Assembly (NCBI GenBank): GCA_022376515.1
Contig: WTXI01000472.1
Coordinates: 1-22,886, forward strand
DNA from: Lactifluus volemus
Lineage: Eukaryota > Basidiomycota > Agaricomycetes > Russulales > Russulaceae
Direction: 5' to 3'
DNA length: 22,886 bases
The notes under the pieces were generated by a model. That model did not search any database and was not told the origin of the DNA. It saw only the letters and a list, made by a program, of their open reading frames with translations. A program made the translations under genes and the position numbers. Of this stretch, positions 20,971-22,886 are shown one piece after another (position 1 is the first letter of the stretch; every line of letters starts with the position of its first letter).

Positions 20971-21844
20971 GGGGGGTGCACGAGAGTAACTCGTCGTCGA
21001 ACTGTTTGGGCGTCTGACAGGCCCGAGCACTGCCGTTGCCTCCGCACCTGCTTTTTATCTTGTCTGTAGATGAATCACTATTGCAGGCATATCCTGTAAT
21101 GCTAATTAGTGTACTTGCAATCCTCTGTACACCGCCCATTCGCCCCCTCACAGCCACGAATCCGTCGGGTACTTCGCTACGCTTTACAATCCTACCCCCG
21201 GGGACCGCGTCTTTGTCATAACCACATGATGCAGATTTAATAAATAAATAAAAAACACCGCTGAGACCGACTTCCTGCGTACCCCCTGTTAAAATAATAA
21301 GCAGCGAGCCTCAACACTAATACTACTTAAAGAACACAATTAGTAAAGTGGACAGATCACAGACCCGGATTTGAAAATTTACCATTTTTTTGATGTCGTG
21401 TATAGTATAAACAGGATGCTATTTGTGCTTCGCTGAGCGTGACCCGAGCCACAATCATCCATTCCAGCTGGGTGTAGAGCGAAACTTCGCAAGGTTATGA
21501 AATATCCGCACGTCCTCAACGTCAAATGCAATTCATCAGAAAGATATGAGAACTCTATGGTGTGTTATACTAATGGACAGGTGCAGTGTTAACTAGTAAT
21601 GATAAAGGCTGCAAGGGGTAAGGGCGGGTTGCGGAGTTGTCATCAAGAAAACGAGAGAGCACGGTGAGAAGCATGAACGCATGAGCTACGGATGGGCGAC
21701 GCGAATTAAGGATCTGCGGTTGGAGTGGCAGTAGAAGAAGTGCAGATGATGTAGGCGGTCAGAGGGTATAACTAAGGTGCAAGATATGAAGTAATGAAAA
21801 GTCCTAGTAAAAACACATTTCCAAGCTGACCTGCTAGCTTGTCC
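20971..21844. other. Intergenic spacer, MED27 promoter side
   Basis: This 874-bp stretch lies between the MED27 start and the chitin synthase stop, both on the minus strand. It should hold the MED27 promoter and 5' UTR and the chitin synthase 3' UTR. An A/T-rich run (TTTAATAAATAAATAAAAAA, about 21236-21255) is the only conspicuous element. No frame resembles a protein and no RNA gene is evident. Confidence 0.5.
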
Positions 21845-22863
21845 CTAAAACTTCACCCCAGGATCCAGGGGACCTAAAGGCCCGTAGTCATTTCGTGGTC
21901 CACCCCCACTCCGCCGTTTTACATGTGTCTTCCAATCTTGCCCATGCCCGACTGCTGAACTTGTCCCCCGAATAGGTCCTGCAGGAGAGTAATTGGAACC
22001 ACCCATGCGACCATCAGCTAGTTGATAGCGTGGTGCCATAGCAGATGGTTGGGTGGGGTGTGTATAATGAGTTGATGCGGTCGGAGATGAATCCCAGCCT
22101 GATTCAAGCATGGCTTCAAGATCCCGTTCATTAATGACATTGGCATTATCAAGCGCATGTTGAGGAGTCTGACACAGGGCTGGTGGTGGTGGTGGATATT
22201 GGGCATTGTTCTCGTTATATTCACCGATTTGCGGGCCCCAGAGGTCTTCTGAAGATGTCACAGAAACATCATCCGACCCATCATAGTTGCTGTGAAGGTC
22301 AGAGTGGACGCCGAGGTAGTCTTGATCACCAACGCGGTACCCCGACGGGTGCGCACGTTCAAATTCGCGACGCCGCCGTTCTTCTCTCTTCAGTTTGCGA
22401 AGACGTGATCGTTCCCAGTCTTCCCACCGCCGTAGAGGAACGGATTGCGCTGAAGATCGACCCATGCCCTCTCCGTGTCCTTCTCCCTTCGCTTCACCTT
22501 CGACTTTTCTGTTCATGACATTAGCGTGCATGGTATAGTTGGGACATTTCGTGGTCGTACCTTGTCTCACCCCAGGAAAAGTCGTCAAAGTGCCAGAATG
22601 CATATACTGGGAGAACGAAATTCCATATAGGCAAGGCGACCAGATAGATAAGCATCCAGAAGACATATACGACCTTGCGAGTCGTGATGAGGATAAGGAC
22701 AGCTGGCAGACCAAGAACGCCGATAAGCAATACGACCGGGATTGCCTCTGGGAAAGTCTTTGGTGGTGATAAGGCGACGCCAACGATGAGAAGATAAGTG
22801 AGGGCGATAGCGACAGGCAAGACAACTGTTCCGAGTAGGTCCATGAATACGACGAACTGCATG
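21845..22863 (-). CDS. Chitin synthase, C-terminal part (truncated by window edge)
   Basis: Two exons are visible: 22561-22863 and 21845-22508, joined in frame across a GTACGA...CAG intron. A splice acceptor at 22864-22866 shows that more exons lie beyond the window. The upstream exon carries the terminal membrane region of a fungal chitin synthase: [20 protein letters not shown], a second and third hydrophobic span, then [20 protein letters not shown] and WGETR, the conserved end of Chs3-type (division 2, class IV-like) enzymes. The catalytic QRRRW and ED motifs would lie upstream and are not in view. The last exon is a cytosolic, hydrophilic tail of about 220 residues rich in charged residues, Ser and Pro ([11 protein letters not shown]), probably regulatory. 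The enzyme would polymerise GlcNAc at the plasma membrane for the cell wall. Confidence 0.87.
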
Positions 22864-22886
22864 CTAAAACAGAAAGTTCCGCAGAG

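Overview
The window looks like nuclear DNA of a filamentous basidiomycete, most likely an Agaricomycete. The coding frames are broken by many short introns, mostly about 50-70 nt, with GTRNGT-like donors and CTGAC/CTAAC-like branch sites. The gene set is that of a fungal chromosome: an LSm protein, WDR83, a DASH-type kinetochore protein, a DOCK exchange factor, a Medusa-like regulator, a Mediator subunit and a chitin synthase. There are no operons. All exon coordinates were derived by hand from frame continuity and splice dinucleotides.

Layout. Positions 1-3050 hold fragmentary coding signal on the minus strand that I could not assemble or name; it has in-frame stops and may be a decayed gene. 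A WDR83/MORG1 WD40 protein (3171-4400, +) converges on LSM2 (4512-5025, -) with 111 bp between the stops. A secreted-type M28 metallopeptidase follows (5351-7228, -, 8 exons including a 21-nt microexon), then a probable DASH subunit Spc34 (7348-9117, -). Only 165 bp separate Spc34 from a divergently transcribed DOCK-family Rac/Rho exchange factor of about 2167 residues (9283-16359, +, 12 exons). A 534-bp convergent spacer leads to a Medusa-like developmental regulator (16894-18617, -). Next come a 1.15-kb intergenic region with three strong inverted repeats, Mediator subunit 27 (19769-20970, -), another spacer, and the 3' end of a chitin synthase (21845-22863, -, running off the window).

The genes are ordinary housekeeping and growth or development functions and do not form an obvious pathway cluster. 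Loose links exist: WDR83 and LSM2 both belong to pre-mRNA splicing factors, and DOCK, Medusa and chitin synthase all bear on polarised hyphal growth and morphogenesis. I see no rRNA, tRNA, CRISPR array or intact transposon. The least explained material is the hairpin cluster at 18974-19588, the perfect palindromes at 467-489 and 1300-1317, and the unresolved region 1-3050. Splicing is also notable: two likely GC-AG introns plus one possible, a metal-ligand microexon, a 3n intron without a stop, and an LSM2 first exon with no good donor.
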